From the NCBI GenBank assembly GCA_019828595.1, contig JAHQRK010000046.1:1-64000 (forward strand): 64,000 bases of DNA. The letters run 5' to 3'. This document shows, piece after piece, positions 53,093-63,863 of the stretch. The stretch is from Aphanomyces cochlioides (taxonomy: Eukaryota; Oomycota; Saprolegniomycetes; Saprolegniales; Verrucalvaceae). Both the position numbers and the translations under genes were made by a program. Below the pieces are notes generated by a model. The model saw nothing but the letters and a program-made list of their open reading frames with translations. It made no database searches and had not been told where the DNA came from. Each line of letters starts with the position of its first letter. Within the stretch, counting starts at the first letter, position 1.

Positions 53093-54487
53093 TCAATCGA
53101 AGACTTCACTGTGATATAGGTACTCATCAAAATTACCGCCTCGGTCTTTAGCCAACTGCTTGAGTGATTGCATTTCCATGGATTTTGGCACTCGTCCGTA
53201 TGGGTCGGCGCATCTAATCCGTTTTGTTTTCACAGATCGACTTGGATGTGTTATAGCTTCAATCAAGAGTCTCAAGCCTGGAACGACAATGTGAACGTAC
53301 TGCAATTGTAATTCACAAATTGTTTGGTTGCTTTCGATTGCATTCGCAAGACTTTGAGCTGCTTCGTATGGCACAACAGCTGCGAGAAGGCTCAAAGATT
53401 CCAAGGTTTATTTTGCAATCCACGGAGCCAATTTCAACCAACTTGGACCAGATATTTTTAGGCTATCCAACGTCAAGTGTTTAAGTGGAGTTCGCGGCTG
53501 AAATTGCAGAAGATATTCAATGCCGGCCAACTCGTAGTCACAAGGGAATTCGTACAACATGAGACAACAAACTTTGGACATTTCCAGTCGTCGGGTCAAC
53601 GATTTGAGATGCTCGGAGTTGAAGAATTTGTATTCCAACGATAAGGTCTGCATTGTGAACGCCAATTTGTTATAGTCCATGTCGTCGAGATAGCAGCTAG
53701 ACAACTTGAGCGTGTCGAGCGTTGGACAATTGAACATAGCTTGATAGAAAGCTTGCCGTAGATCGTAGCTGACGTTTGTCCAATTTCCGTCCAAACACTC
53801 GAACACTCGAACGGGTTGTCGACGAAACCATCGGGTCAAGTCGGTCAAATTTGATTCTGACCATTCAAACTTTTCAAGACTCATTCGGAGCTCAACGATG
53901 GCATTATTTGTGGCTAGGAGTGCGAACAAGGCGCTCAGGTCATCGCAATCGATGTAGACTTCTAAGAATACCAAGTGTCTTAGTTGGGGCAAAATATCTT
54001 TGCACCACGAGGACACATCGTCGCTGGTCAAAGGGATAAAGAGCCGTGTGATTCTCAAGTCAGTCCATTCACAATCAAAATGCGTCGGAATGAAATCGCC
54101 CGGGACATACCATTCAACCTTTGTCGTCCGATTTAAATGCGTCTTGAGCCACCTTGCGTTCGGCCACATTCCTTGTACAAGTACATGTGAATAGTACGTC
54201 AGAACCACTTCAAAAATCGACAGATCTGCCCAGTCTAGAATTGAAGCAGCGAGACGTGGCTTTGGCCACAACTCGTCGCGGCGGTGCGTTGAACCCAATC
54301 GACGCAACGACTCCAATGGACCTAACACGTTGAAAGGATGGAGAGCTTCCAAGAAAGCAAATAGATCCACATTACTTCGAATGAAAAATGCAATGTTCAC
54401 GACGAAATCCATTGGCAGATCGAGCAATGTTGGCTGCTTAATGACCAAACCCAACTGGTTTACCTGTTTGCCGCGTTGTTGCTCCAT
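53093..54487 (-). pseudogene. F-box-like/LRR gene with one premature stop
   Basis: ATG 54487 starts MEQQRGKQVNQLGLVIKQPT, then LPMDFVVNIAFFIRSNVDLF, AFLEALHPF and LGPLESLRRLGSTHRRDELW. LRR landmarks are LPQLRHLVFLEVYIDCDDLS, LTRWFRRQPVRVFECL, FYQAMFNCPTLDTLKLS, DDMDYNKLAFTMQTLSL and FQPRTPLKHLTLDSLKI. A TAA at 53405-53407 follows LAPWIAK; the same frame then continues LESLSLLAAVV, ESNQTICELQLQ, ITHPSRSVKTKRI and SLKQLAKDRGGNF to 53093. It is a single nonsense change at a variable position (often K-C/N-x), so the gene is otherwise full length. A truncated protein could still be made. Confidence 0.8.
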
Positions 54488-54652
54488 CACCGGGTCCCTC
54501 AGAATTGACAATGGCCAAGTTCGAGAGAATGGTCATCGAAAAAATCGAAGTTCTTCAAAACTTGATATTGTCAATTTCATTCGAAATTGTGAGGGGGGTC
54601 CGAAATGTATATAATGACGGCAACTGTGATAGGAATCCTATCACACCATATT

Positions 54653-56814
54653 CTGGGAACGAGGTATTATAAGCCACACAAAAACTACGGTCGCCTTTAG
54701 CCAATCAAAAGTAGTTCAACCTTCCCACCATTTTATTGTCTTTTGATTGGCCAGTGATTTCACACGGTCTTTGCTTTTTAAATTTTGACACAAGTGTTGT
54801 TTGGGATGGCTCGCCAGGTTTCGAGGGACCGCCGCTTATGCCACTCAATCCATGAGAAGATGCAGGCTCTCGAAATGCTACAACAACTTGGTGTGCGCGA
54901 AGTTGCGAGACGTATGCAAACGTCGCCAAGCAACATTCGAAACTGGAAGAAACAAAGCGAAGTACTCCGTGCTTTCGCTGGAAACCAACAGCGATATCGA
55001 GTGGATGGCGCTGGAAGACCCACGATTATTCCAAACCCCGACAAATTGGTGGCGTTTATGACTGCGATGAGAGCTAGAGAGAAAGCACTCAGCAGCGTTC
55101 ATATCATCATGTTTTTGAAAAAACATGAACGTCAATGGCTGAACGACTACGTTGCATCGAAACCTCCAGGGTCTGCATATCCGTCGCTCCATCACTTGTT
55201 ACAGCAGTTCTGTGCCAGGTCGGGGTTCACTCGTCAAAAGCCATGCAAATCAAAATTACGACAAGAGGATTTGGAAGCGAAACGAATCGAATTTGGAAAG
55301 TATTTCCATAAAGAGTATCATGCTTACCCCAAATCATGTGTGTATAACGTAGACGAAACTGGTTTCTACTTTAACATGCCACCAAATATGATATGGTCTG
55401 TTCGTGGTGGCGATTCGTACGTGTCCGATGGCAAAAAGCATTCCTACAGAATGACCGCTGTTTTAACTGTCCGTGCTGATGGCGTCAAGTTGCCGATCCT
55501 CTTTATTATGCGTGGTCAACCGGGTGGTCTTATCGAACGCACTGAGTTCCCTACGTTTCCAAGTGAACATTTCTATGCTTGTCAAGAAAACGCGTGGATG
55601 GACGCAGTCGTATGGCGTCAATACCTTCACTTTGTCTTTGGACCCCAAGTCGAAGAACCGTCTGTCCTTCTTCTTGATAATTTCGACTCACACGTTTCTG
55701 ACGAAGCCTACAGGATTGTGAATGAGGATCTTGGCTCAATTCTTTGCCCAATACCTCCTAATACGACAGCGGCTTGTCAACCATTGGACGTTTCTATAAT
55801 GGCACCATTTAAACGGCATTTGCGAGATCTGTACCTCTTGGAAGACCATGTTGACGACGTTGAAGAACTCGACATGCTTGATGATTTTGATAGCCCAAGC
55901 ACAAAGTTGTAGCGGTCCATGATGATAAAAAGGGCAGTCGCAGCTTGGGAGAAGATAACAAGTGCCGAAATAGTGTCTAGCTTTGAGAAAGCTATTCTTC
56001 CTAGATGAGAGAAAATAGATGACTACAAAGGTTTGTACTTGGTCGCTGTTCAATATCATTACACTGCGCTGGCGGCGAGTCAAAGTCTTGCTATGTAGAG
56101 TCATCGGTGCGCACGCTCATACAACCGCCAAGCTGTCTCTATTGTGTCAGGCAGCATGCTGCTTGATGTACCATCGTATAAAAGATCGTTGGTAAGTCGA
56201 GAAGCGTGCTGACGGAAAACCACTTTGAGGTACGTCTTGAGAAAGAGAGAAGTCGAGTTCCTTGGGCATGGCTTGGCGCCTTGTACAATCACACTTGTCG
56301 ACAAAAGATCTTGACAAAGGCCCAAGGAACGAACGAGAGAGAGTAAATTTTGTCGTTCTTGAACGACTTGCTGCAAACCTTGACCATTTGTGTTGAGCAA
56401 AAGCAGACCACTTGAATTCCTATGGCGCAAAGTTAATGGAATAGAAACTCTTGATGTACTTGAGAAGATATGGTATCGCAATTCCGAAGCTCGTCGCTTC
56501 TTGATGGTCTTCAGTGCTTGTTGGAGTGTCGGGATGGCTCTCGAGTGATTCAGGCATGATATAATTTCGCCCGACGCATAACTTTATTACCTGTATTTAT
56601 GTATTTTATATTGCTAATGATAATACAAACATTAAGCACACTGTTACCATACTATTTTATATCCTGCAATATAAAATATCGTATTAATATTTTTGCCAAA
56701 AAAGCAACCGATTGGATGTAAATCTTGCCGAACTTCGAAGATAAATGTCCAATCATATTTCTAGAAAGGATTCTACTTCGATATTCTGTGTGCCTTATAA
56801 TACCTCGTTCCCAG
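54653..56814 (+). mobile_element. Pogo-like transposon, array unit 1
   Basis: Terminal inverted repeats of 27 bp (54653-54679, starting CTGGGAACGAGGTATTATAA; 56788-56814) have one mismatch. The right side is followed by TA, but the left side is preceded by TT, so a clean TA duplication is not seen. Inside are the transposase and about 0.8 kb of trailing sequence with an antisense open frame (56101-56481, no ATG in frame, unrecognised). Confidence 0.8.
54806..55912 (+). CDS. Pogo-like DDD transposase, unit 1
   Basis: 368 residues from ATG 54806. Residues 17-60 form a helix-turn-helix (MLQQLGVREVARRMQ, IRNWKKQ), then a second DNA-binding region up to about 150. The catalytic triad is D183 (VYNVDETGF), D291 (LLLDNFDSH) and D328 (PNTTAACQPLDVSIM), i.e. 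DD36D of the pogo/Tigger branch of Tc1/mariner. The frame ends with TAG at 55910-55912, but codons after it continue the family's C-terminus in the same frame (RAVAAWEKITSAEIVSSF) to a TGA at 56006-56008. So this is either a premature stop shared by all copies or a readthrough site. Catalytic residues are intact, making it a candidate source of transposition. Confidence 0.82.
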   Translation: MARQVSRDRRLCHSIHEKMQALEMLQQLGVREVARRMQTSPSNIRNWKKQSEVLRAFAGNQQRYRVDGAGRPTIIPNPDKLVAFMTAMRAREKALSSVHIIMFLKKHERQWLNDYVASKPPGSAYPSLHHLLQQFCARSGFTRQKPCKSKLRQEDLEAKRIEFGKYFHKEYHAYPKSCVYNVDETGFYFNMPPNMIWSVRGGDSYVSDGKKHSYRMTAVLTVRADGVKLPILFIMRGQPGGLIERTEFPTFPSEHFYACQENAWMDAVVWRQYLHFVFGPQVEEPSVLLLDNFDSHVSDEAYRIVNEDLGSILCPIPPNTTAACQPLDVSIMAPFKRHLRDLYLLEDHVDDVEELDMLDDFDSPSTKL

Positions 56815-57723
56815 TAACGCAAAATTACTGGAAGTTAATCTGATGAATTGAATTGGTAGACGAAAAGCATTGACAGATAAGTTTAACAAGAAAGACAGAA
56901 AAGGAAACCTTTGATTACACTCAACACATAGAGGTACTCGGTATGCGTTGCTCGTCGTTCCCCAAACCGGGCTATTCAAATGTCAAATCGACACTTTGAA
57001 ACACCTGCACTGCAGTCTAATTACATTTTACACACACGAATTGTGATAGTTCTCGCATCTCTCCACTACCTCATGAGCAGTAGGCAGTAGAGCAATAATC
57101 AATTGAATTATCCCACACTCAATATGCAACAATCATTCAAACTTTGACGTTGCAACGTCAAAACTTGATAGGATAATGAGTTGTGAGGCGAAGGTGTGGA
57201 GATCAAATCATCAAATCCGTCATCACTTTTGACTATTGTTTGTGCTTTAATTCATGAATCGTATGAAATTCATGAAATCTACAGTGTTTTGTGTTTTGTG
57301 CTTTAGCCATTTGAATATGCTTCCAGTATAATTAAGCGAGTGGGCGCATAACACGCGAACAATCGTGATGTTGTGTTGTAGCTAGTATAGCTTATATCTG
57401 TGCTAGACGTTCAACAAAGATTCAGGGCTTCTTTATTTGTCGGTTAGACTTTAATTAAGCATGCGAGTGCATGATGCTTGATATCTGCCAATATTCGTTT
57501 GTTGAGCAACTGTGATAGAATCTCCATCGCAGTTGCTCAGAATTTTGCACATTTCAGATTTGTATACTGAAATCAAGTCAAAAACATTTATTGAAAACGG
57601 ATTTCAGGCAACTGTGATAGATTTCCTATCACACTCCAATACAAATTGATCATGTTTCTATCATAGTTGCAGCAGATGTATATAATGACGGCAACTGTGA
57701 TAGGAATCCTATCACACCATATT
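56815..57723. other. Array spacer with GCAACTGTGATAG iterons
   Basis: This non-coding spacer between transposon copies carries iterons: a hairpin at 57503-57539 (TGAGCAACTGTGAT against its near-complement), GCAACTGTGATAG at 57608-57620 and 57691-57703, and its inverse CTATCATAGTTGC (one base different) at 57658-57670. TGTGATAGGAATCCTATCACA-type near-palindromes follow two of them. A perfect 20 bp palindrome (TTTGACGTTGCAACGTCAAA) lies at 57143-57162. Similar spacers occupy 59886-60793 and 62956-63863. Role unknown: transposon-proximal binding sites or satellite motifs. Confidence 0.7.
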
Positions 57724-59885
57724 CTGGGAACGAGGTATTATAAGCCACACAAAAACTACGGTCGCCTTTAGCCAATCAAAAGTAGTTCAACCTTCCCACC
57801 ATTTTATTGTCTTTTGATTGGCCAGTGATTTCACACGGTCTTTGCTTTTTAAATTTTGACACAAGTGTTGTTTGGGATGGCTCGCCAGGTTTCGAGGGAC
57901 CGCCGCTTATGCCACTCAATCCATGAGAAGATGCAGGCTCTCGAAATGCTACAACAACTTGGTGTGCGCGAAGTTGCGAGACGTATGCAAACGTCGCCAA
58001 GCAACATTCGAAACTGGAAGAAACAAAGCGAAGTACTCCGTGCTTTCGCTGGAAACCAACAGCGATATCGAGTGGATGGCGCTGGAAGACCCACGATTAT
58101 TCCAAACCCCGACAAATTGGTGGCGTTTATGACTGCGATGAGAGCTAGAGAGAAAGCACTCAGCAGCGTTCATATCATCATGTTTTTGAAAAAACATGAA
58201 CGTCAATGGCTGAACGACTACGTTGCATCGAAACCTCCAGGGTCTGCATATCCGTCGCTCCATCACTTGTTACAGCAGTTCTGTGCCAGGTCGGGGTTCA
58301 CTCGTCAAAAGCCATGCAAATCAAAATTACGACAAGAGGATTTGGAAGCGAAACGAATCGAATTTGGAAAGTATTTCCATAAAGAGTATCATGCTTACCC
58401 CAAATCATGTGTGTATAACGTAGACGAAACTGGTTTCTACTTTAACATGCCACCAAATATGATATGGTCTGTTCGTGGTGGCGATTCGTACGTGTCCGAT
58501 GGCAAAAAGCATTCCTACAGAATGACCGCTGTTTTAACTGTCCGTGCTGATGGCGTCAAGTTGCCGATCCTCTTTATTATGCGTGGTCAACCGGGTGGTC
58601 TTATCGAACGCACTGAGTTCCCTACGTTTCCAAGTGAACATTTCTATGCTTGTCAAGAAAACGCGTGGATGGACGCAGTCGTATGGCGTCAATACCTTCA
58701 CTTTGTCTTTGGACCCCAAGTCGAAGAACCGTCTGTCCTTCTTCTTGATAATTTCGACTCACACGTTTCTGACGAAGCCTACAGGATTGTGAATGAGGAT
58801 CTTGGCTCAATTCTTTGCCCAATACCTCCTAATACGACAGCGGCTTGTCAACCATTGGACGTTTCTATAATGGCACCATTTAAACGGCATTTGCGAGATC
58901 TGTACCTCTTGGAAGACCATGTTGACGACGTTGAAGAACTCGACATGCTTGATGATTTTGATAGCCCAAGCACAAAGTTGTAGCGGTCCATGATGATAAA
59001 AAGGGCAGTCGCAGCTTGGGAGAAGATAACAAGTGCCGAAATAGTGTCTAGCTTTGAGAAAGCTATTCTTCCTAGATGAGAGAAAATAGATGACTACAAA
59101 GGTTTGTACTTGGTCGCTGTTCAATATCATTACACTGCGCTGGCGGCGAGTCAAAGTCTTGCTATGTAGAGTCATCGGTGCGCACGCTCATACAACCGCC
59201 AAGCTGTCTCTATTGTGTCAGGCAGCATGCTGCTTGATGTACCATCGTATAAAAGATCGTTGGTAAGTCGAGAAGCGTGCTGACGGAAAACCACTTTGAG
59301 GTACGTCTTGAGAAAGAGAGAAGTCGAGTTCCTTGGGCATGGCTTGGCGCCTTGTACAATCACACTTGTCGACAAAAGATCTTGACAAAGGCCCAAGGAA
59401 CGAACGAGAGAGAGTAAATTTTGTCGTTCTTGAACGACTTGCTGCAAACCTTGACCATTTGTGTTGAGCAAAAGCAGACCACTTGAATTCCTATGGCGCA
59501 AAGTTAATGGAATAGAAACTCTTGATGTACTTGAGAAGATATGGTATCGCAATTCCGAAGCTCGTCGCTTCTTGATGGTCTTCAGTGCTTGTTGGAGTGT
59601 CGGGATGGCTCTCGAGTGATTCAGGCATGATATAATTTCGCCCGACGCATAACTTTATTACCTGTATTTATGTATTTTATATTGCTAATGATAATACAAA
59701 CATTAAGCACACTGTTACCATACTATTTTATATCCTGCAATATAAAATATCGTATTAATATTTTTGCCAAAAAAGCAACCGATTGGATGTAAATCTTGCC
59801 GAACTTCGAAGATAAATGTCCAATCATATTTCTAGAAAGGATTCTACTTCGATATTCTGTGTGCCTTATAATACCTCGTTCCCAG
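57724..59885 (+). mobile_element. Pogo-like transposon, array unit 2
   Basis: The same 27 bp inverted ends at 57724-57750 and 59859-59885. No difference from unit 1 was seen inside the element. Confidence 0.8.
57877..58983 (+). CDS. Pogo-like DDD transposase, unit 2
   Basis: Identical in translation to the unit 1 protein, with the same ATG, DDD triad and in-frame TAG (58981-58983) before the continuing C-terminal codons. Identity this high across 3 kb points to very recent amplification or collapsed/duplicated assembly. Confidence 0.82.
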   Translation: MARQVSRDRRLCHSIHEKMQALEMLQQLGVREVARRMQTSPSNIRNWKKQSEVLRAFAGNQQRYRVDGAGRPTIIPNPDKLVAFMTAMRAREKALSSVHIIMFLKKHERQWLNDYVASKPPGSAYPSLHHLLQQFCARSGFTRQKPCKSKLRQEDLEAKRIEFGKYFHKEYHAYPKSCVYNVDETGFYFNMPPNMIWSVRGGDSYVSDGKKHSYRMTAVLTVRADGVKLPILFIMRGQPGGLIERTEFPTFPSEHFYACQENAWMDAVVWRQYLHFVFGPQVEEPSVLLLDNFDSHVSDEAYRIVNEDLGSILCPIPPNTTAACQPLDVSIMAPFKRHLRDLYLLEDHVDDVEELDMLDDFDSPSTKL

Positions 59886-60793
59886 TAACGCAAAATTACT
59901 GGAAGTTAATCTGATGAATTGAATTGGTAGACGAAAAGCATTGACAGATAAGTTTAACAAGAAAGACAGAAAAGGAAACCTTTGATTACACTCAACACAT
60001 AGAGGTACTCGGTATGCGTTGCTCGTCGTTCCCCAAACCGGGCTATTCAAATGTCAAATCGACACTTTGAACACCTGCACTGCAGTCTAATTACATTTTA
60101 CACACACGAATTGTGATAGTTCTCGCATCTCTCCACTACCTCATGAGCAGTAGGCAGTAGAGCAATAATCAATTGAATTATCCCACACTCAATATGCAAC
60201 AATCATTCAAACTTTGACGTTGCAACGTCAAAACTTGATAGGATAATGAGTTGTGAGGCGAAGGTGTGGAGATCAAATCATCAAATCCGTCATCACTTTT
60301 GACTATTGTTTGTGCTTTAATTCATGAATCGTATGAAATTCATGAAATCTACAGTGTTTTGTGTTTTGTGCTTTAGCCATTTGAATATGCTTCCAGTATA
60401 ATTAAGCGAGTGGGCGCATAACACGCGAACAATCGTGATGTTGTGTTGTAGCTAGTATAGCTTATATCTGTGCTAGACGTTCAACAAAGATTCAGGGCTT
60501 CTTTATTTGTCGGTTAGACTTTAATTAAGCATGCGAGTGCATGATGCTTGATATCTGCCAATATTCGTTTGTTGAGCAACTGTGATAGAATCTCCATCGC
60601 AGTTGCTCAGAATTTTGCACATTTCAGATTTGTATACTGAAATCAAGTCAAAAACATTTATTGAAAACGGATTTCAGGCAACTGTGATAGATTTCCTATC
60701 ACACTCCAATACAAATTGATCATGTTTCTATCATAGTTGCAGCAGATGTATATAATGACGGCAACTGTGATAGGAATCCTATCACACCATATT

Positions 60794-62955
60794 CTGGGAA
60801 CGAGGTATTATAAGCCACACAAAAACTACGGTCGCCTTTAGCCAATCAAAAGTAGTTCAACCTTCCCACCATTTTATTGTCTTTTGATTGGCCAGTGATT
60901 TCACACGGTCTTTGCTTTTTAAATTTTGACACAAGTGTTGTTTGGGATGGCTCGCCAGGTTTCGAGGGACCGCCGCTTATGCCACTCAATCCATGAGAAG
61001 ATGCAGGCTCTCGAAATGCTACAACAACTTGGTGTGCGCGAAGTTGCGAGACGTATGCAAACGTCGCCAAGCAACATTCGAAACTGGAAGAAACAAAGCG
61101 AAGTACTCCGTGCTTTCGCTGGAAACCAACAGCGATATCGAGTGGATGGCGCTGGAAGACCCACGATTATTCCAAACCCCGACAAATTGGTGGCGTTTAT
61201 GACTGCGATGAGAGCTAGAGAGAAAGCACTCAGCAGCGTTCATATCATCATGTTTTTGAAAAAACATGAACGTCAATGGCTGAACGACTACGTTGCATCG
61301 AAACCTCCAGGGTCTGCATATCCGTCGCTCCATCACTTGTTACAGCAGTTCTGTGCCAGGTCGGGGTTCACTCGTCAAAAGCCATGCAAATCAAAATTAC
61401 GACAAGAGGATTTGGAAGCGAAACGAATCGAATTTGGAAAGTATTTCCATAAAGAGTATCATGCTTACCCCAAATCATGTGTGTATAACGTAGACGAAAC
61501 TGGTTTCTACTTTAACATGCCACCAAATATGATATGGTCTGTTCGTGGTGGCGATTCGTACGTGTCCGATGGCAAAAAGCATTCCTACAGAATGACCGCT
61601 GTTTTAACTGTCCGTGCTGATGGCGTCAAGTTGCCGATCCTCTTTATTATGCGTGGTCAACCGGGTGGTCTTATCGAACGCACTGAGTTCCCTACGTTTC
61701 CAAGTGAACATTTCTATGCTTGTCAAGAAAACGCGTGGATGGACGCAGTCGTATGGCGTCAATACCTTCACTTTGTCTTTGGACCCCAAGTCGAAGAACC
61801 GTCTGTCCTTCTTCTTGATAATTTCGACTCACACGTTTCTGACGAAGCCTACAGGATTGTGAATGAGGATCTTGGCTCAATTCTTTGCCCAATACCTCCT
61901 AATACGACAGCGGCTTGTCAACCATTGGACGTTTCTATAATGGCACCATTTAAACGGCATTTGCGAGATCTGTACCTCTTGGAAGACCATGTTGACGACG
62001 TTGAAGAACTCGACATGCTTGATGATTTTGATAGCCCAAGCACAAAGTTGTAGCGGTCCATGATGATAAAAAGGGCAGTCGCAGCTTGGGAGAAGATAAC
62101 AAGTGCCGAAATAGTGTCTAGCTTTGAGAAAGCTATTCTTCCTAGATGAGAGAAAATAGATGACTACAAAGGTTTGTACTTGGTCGCTGTTCAATATCAT
62201 TACACTGCGCTGGCGGCGAGTCAAAGTCTTGCTATGTAGAGTCATCGGTGCGCACGCTCATACAACCGCCAAGCTGTCTCTATTGTGTCAGGCAGCATGC
62301 TGCTTGATGTACCATCGTATAAAAGATCGTTGGTAAGTCGAGAAGCGTGCTGACGGAAAACCACTTTGAGGTACGTCTTGAGAAAGAGAGAAGTCGAGTT
62401 CCTTGGGCATGGCTTGGCGCCTTGTACAATCACACTTGTCGACAAAAGATCTTGACAAAGGCCCAAGGAACGAACGAGAGAGAGTAAATTTTGTCGTTCT
62501 TGAACAACTTGCTGCAAACCTTGACCATTTGTGTTGAGCAAAAGCAGACCACTTGAATTCCTATGGCGCAAAGTTAATGGAATAGAAACTCTTGATGTAC
62601 TTGAGAAGATATGGTATCGCAATTCCGAAGCTCGTCGCTTCTTGATGGTCTTCAGTGCTTGTTGGAGTGTCGGGATGGCTCTCGAGTGATTCAGGCATGA
62701 TATAATTTCGCCCGACGCATAACTTTATTACCTGTATTTATGTATTTTATATTGCTAATGATAATACAAACATTAAGCACACTGTTACCATACTATTTTA
62801 TATCCTGCAATATAAAATATCGTATTAATATTTTTGCCAAAAAAGCAACCGATTGGATGTAAATCTTGCCGAACTTCGAAGATAAATGTCCAATCATATT
62901 TCTAGAAAGGATTCTACTTCGATATTCTGTGTGCCTTATAATACCTCGTTCCCAG
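60794..62955 (+). mobile_element. Pogo-like transposon, array unit 3
   Basis: 27 bp inverted ends at 60794-60820 and 62929-62955. One G to A change at 62506 distinguishes it from units 1 and 2; it lies outside the transposase frame, in the trailing part of the element. Confidence 0.8.
60947..62053 (+). CDS. Pogo-like DDD transposase, unit 3
   Basis: Same 368-residue product with D183, D291 and D328 intact and the TAG at 62051-62053. No amino-acid difference from the other two copies. Confidence 0.82.
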   Translation: MARQVSRDRRLCHSIHEKMQALEMLQQLGVREVARRMQTSPSNIRNWKKQSEVLRAFAGNQQRYRVDGAGRPTIIPNPDKLVAFMTAMRAREKALSSVHIIMFLKKHERQWLNDYVASKPPGSAYPSLHHLLQQFCARSGFTRQKPCKSKLRQEDLEAKRIEFGKYFHKEYHAYPKSCVYNVDETGFYFNMPPNMIWSVRGGDSYVSDGKKHSYRMTAVLTVRADGVKLPILFIMRGQPGGLIERTEFPTFPSEHFYACQENAWMDAVVWRQYLHFVFGPQVEEPSVLLLDNFDSHVSDEAYRIVNEDLGSILCPIPPNTTAACQPLDVSIMAPFKRHLRDLYLLEDHVDDVEELDMLDDFDSPSTKL

Positions 62956-63863
62956 TAACGCAAAATTACTGGAAGTTAATCTGATGAATTGAATTGGTAG
63001 ACGAAAAGCATTGACAGATAAGTTTAACAAGAAAGACAGAAAAGGAAACCTTTGATTACACTCAACACATAGAGGTACTCGGTATGCGTTGCTCGTCGTT
63101 CCCCAAACCGGGCTATTCAAATGTCAAATCGACACTTTGAACACCTGCACTGCAGTCTAATTACATTTTACACACACGAATTGTGATAGTTCTCGCATCT
63201 CTCCACTACCTCATGAGCAGTAGGCAGTAGAGCAATAATCAATTGAATTATCCCACACTCAATATGCAACAATCATTCAAACTTTGACGTTGCAACGTCA
63301 AAACTTGATAGGATAATGAGTTGTGAGGCGAAGGTGTGGAGATCAAATCATCAAATCCGTCATCACTTTTGACTATTGTTTGTGCTTTAATTCATGAATC
63401 GTATGAAATTCATGAAATCTACAGTGTTTTGTGTTTTGTGCTTTAGCCATTTGAATATGCTTCCAGTATAATTAAGCGAGTGGGCGCATAACACGCGAAC
63501 AATCGTGATGTTGTGTTGTAGCTAGTATAGCTTATATCTGTGCTAGACGTTCAACAAAGATTCAGGGCTTCTTTATTTGTCGGTTAGACTTTAATTAAGC
63601 ATGCGAGTGCATGATGCTTGATATCTGCCAATATTCGTTTGTTGAGCAACTGTGATAGAATCTCCATCGCAGTTGCTCAGAATTTTGCACATTTCAGATT
63701 TGTATACTGAAATCAAGTCAAAAACATTTATTGAAAACGGATTTCAGGCAACTGTGATAGATTTCCTATCACACTCCAATACAAATTGATCATGTTTCTA
63801 TCATAGTTGCAGCAGATGTATATAATGACGGCAACTGTGATAGGAATCCTATCACACCATATT

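Noticed and set aside
54785..54805. Longer start for the pogo transposase
   Set aside because: It begins at TTG; the first ATG is at 54806, which leaves the full helix-turn-helix.
56101..56481. Antisense open frame of 126 codons in the pogo element, repeated in each unit
   Set aside because: No in-frame ATG, no recognised domain, and identity between copies reflects the array, not selection. A nearby ATG frame (56557) is one base out of phase.
56815..57723. Array spacer as a second transposon or CRISPR-like repeat
   Set aside because: The iterons are few, irregularly spaced and partly inverted, and no cas-like or transposase gene is in the spacer.
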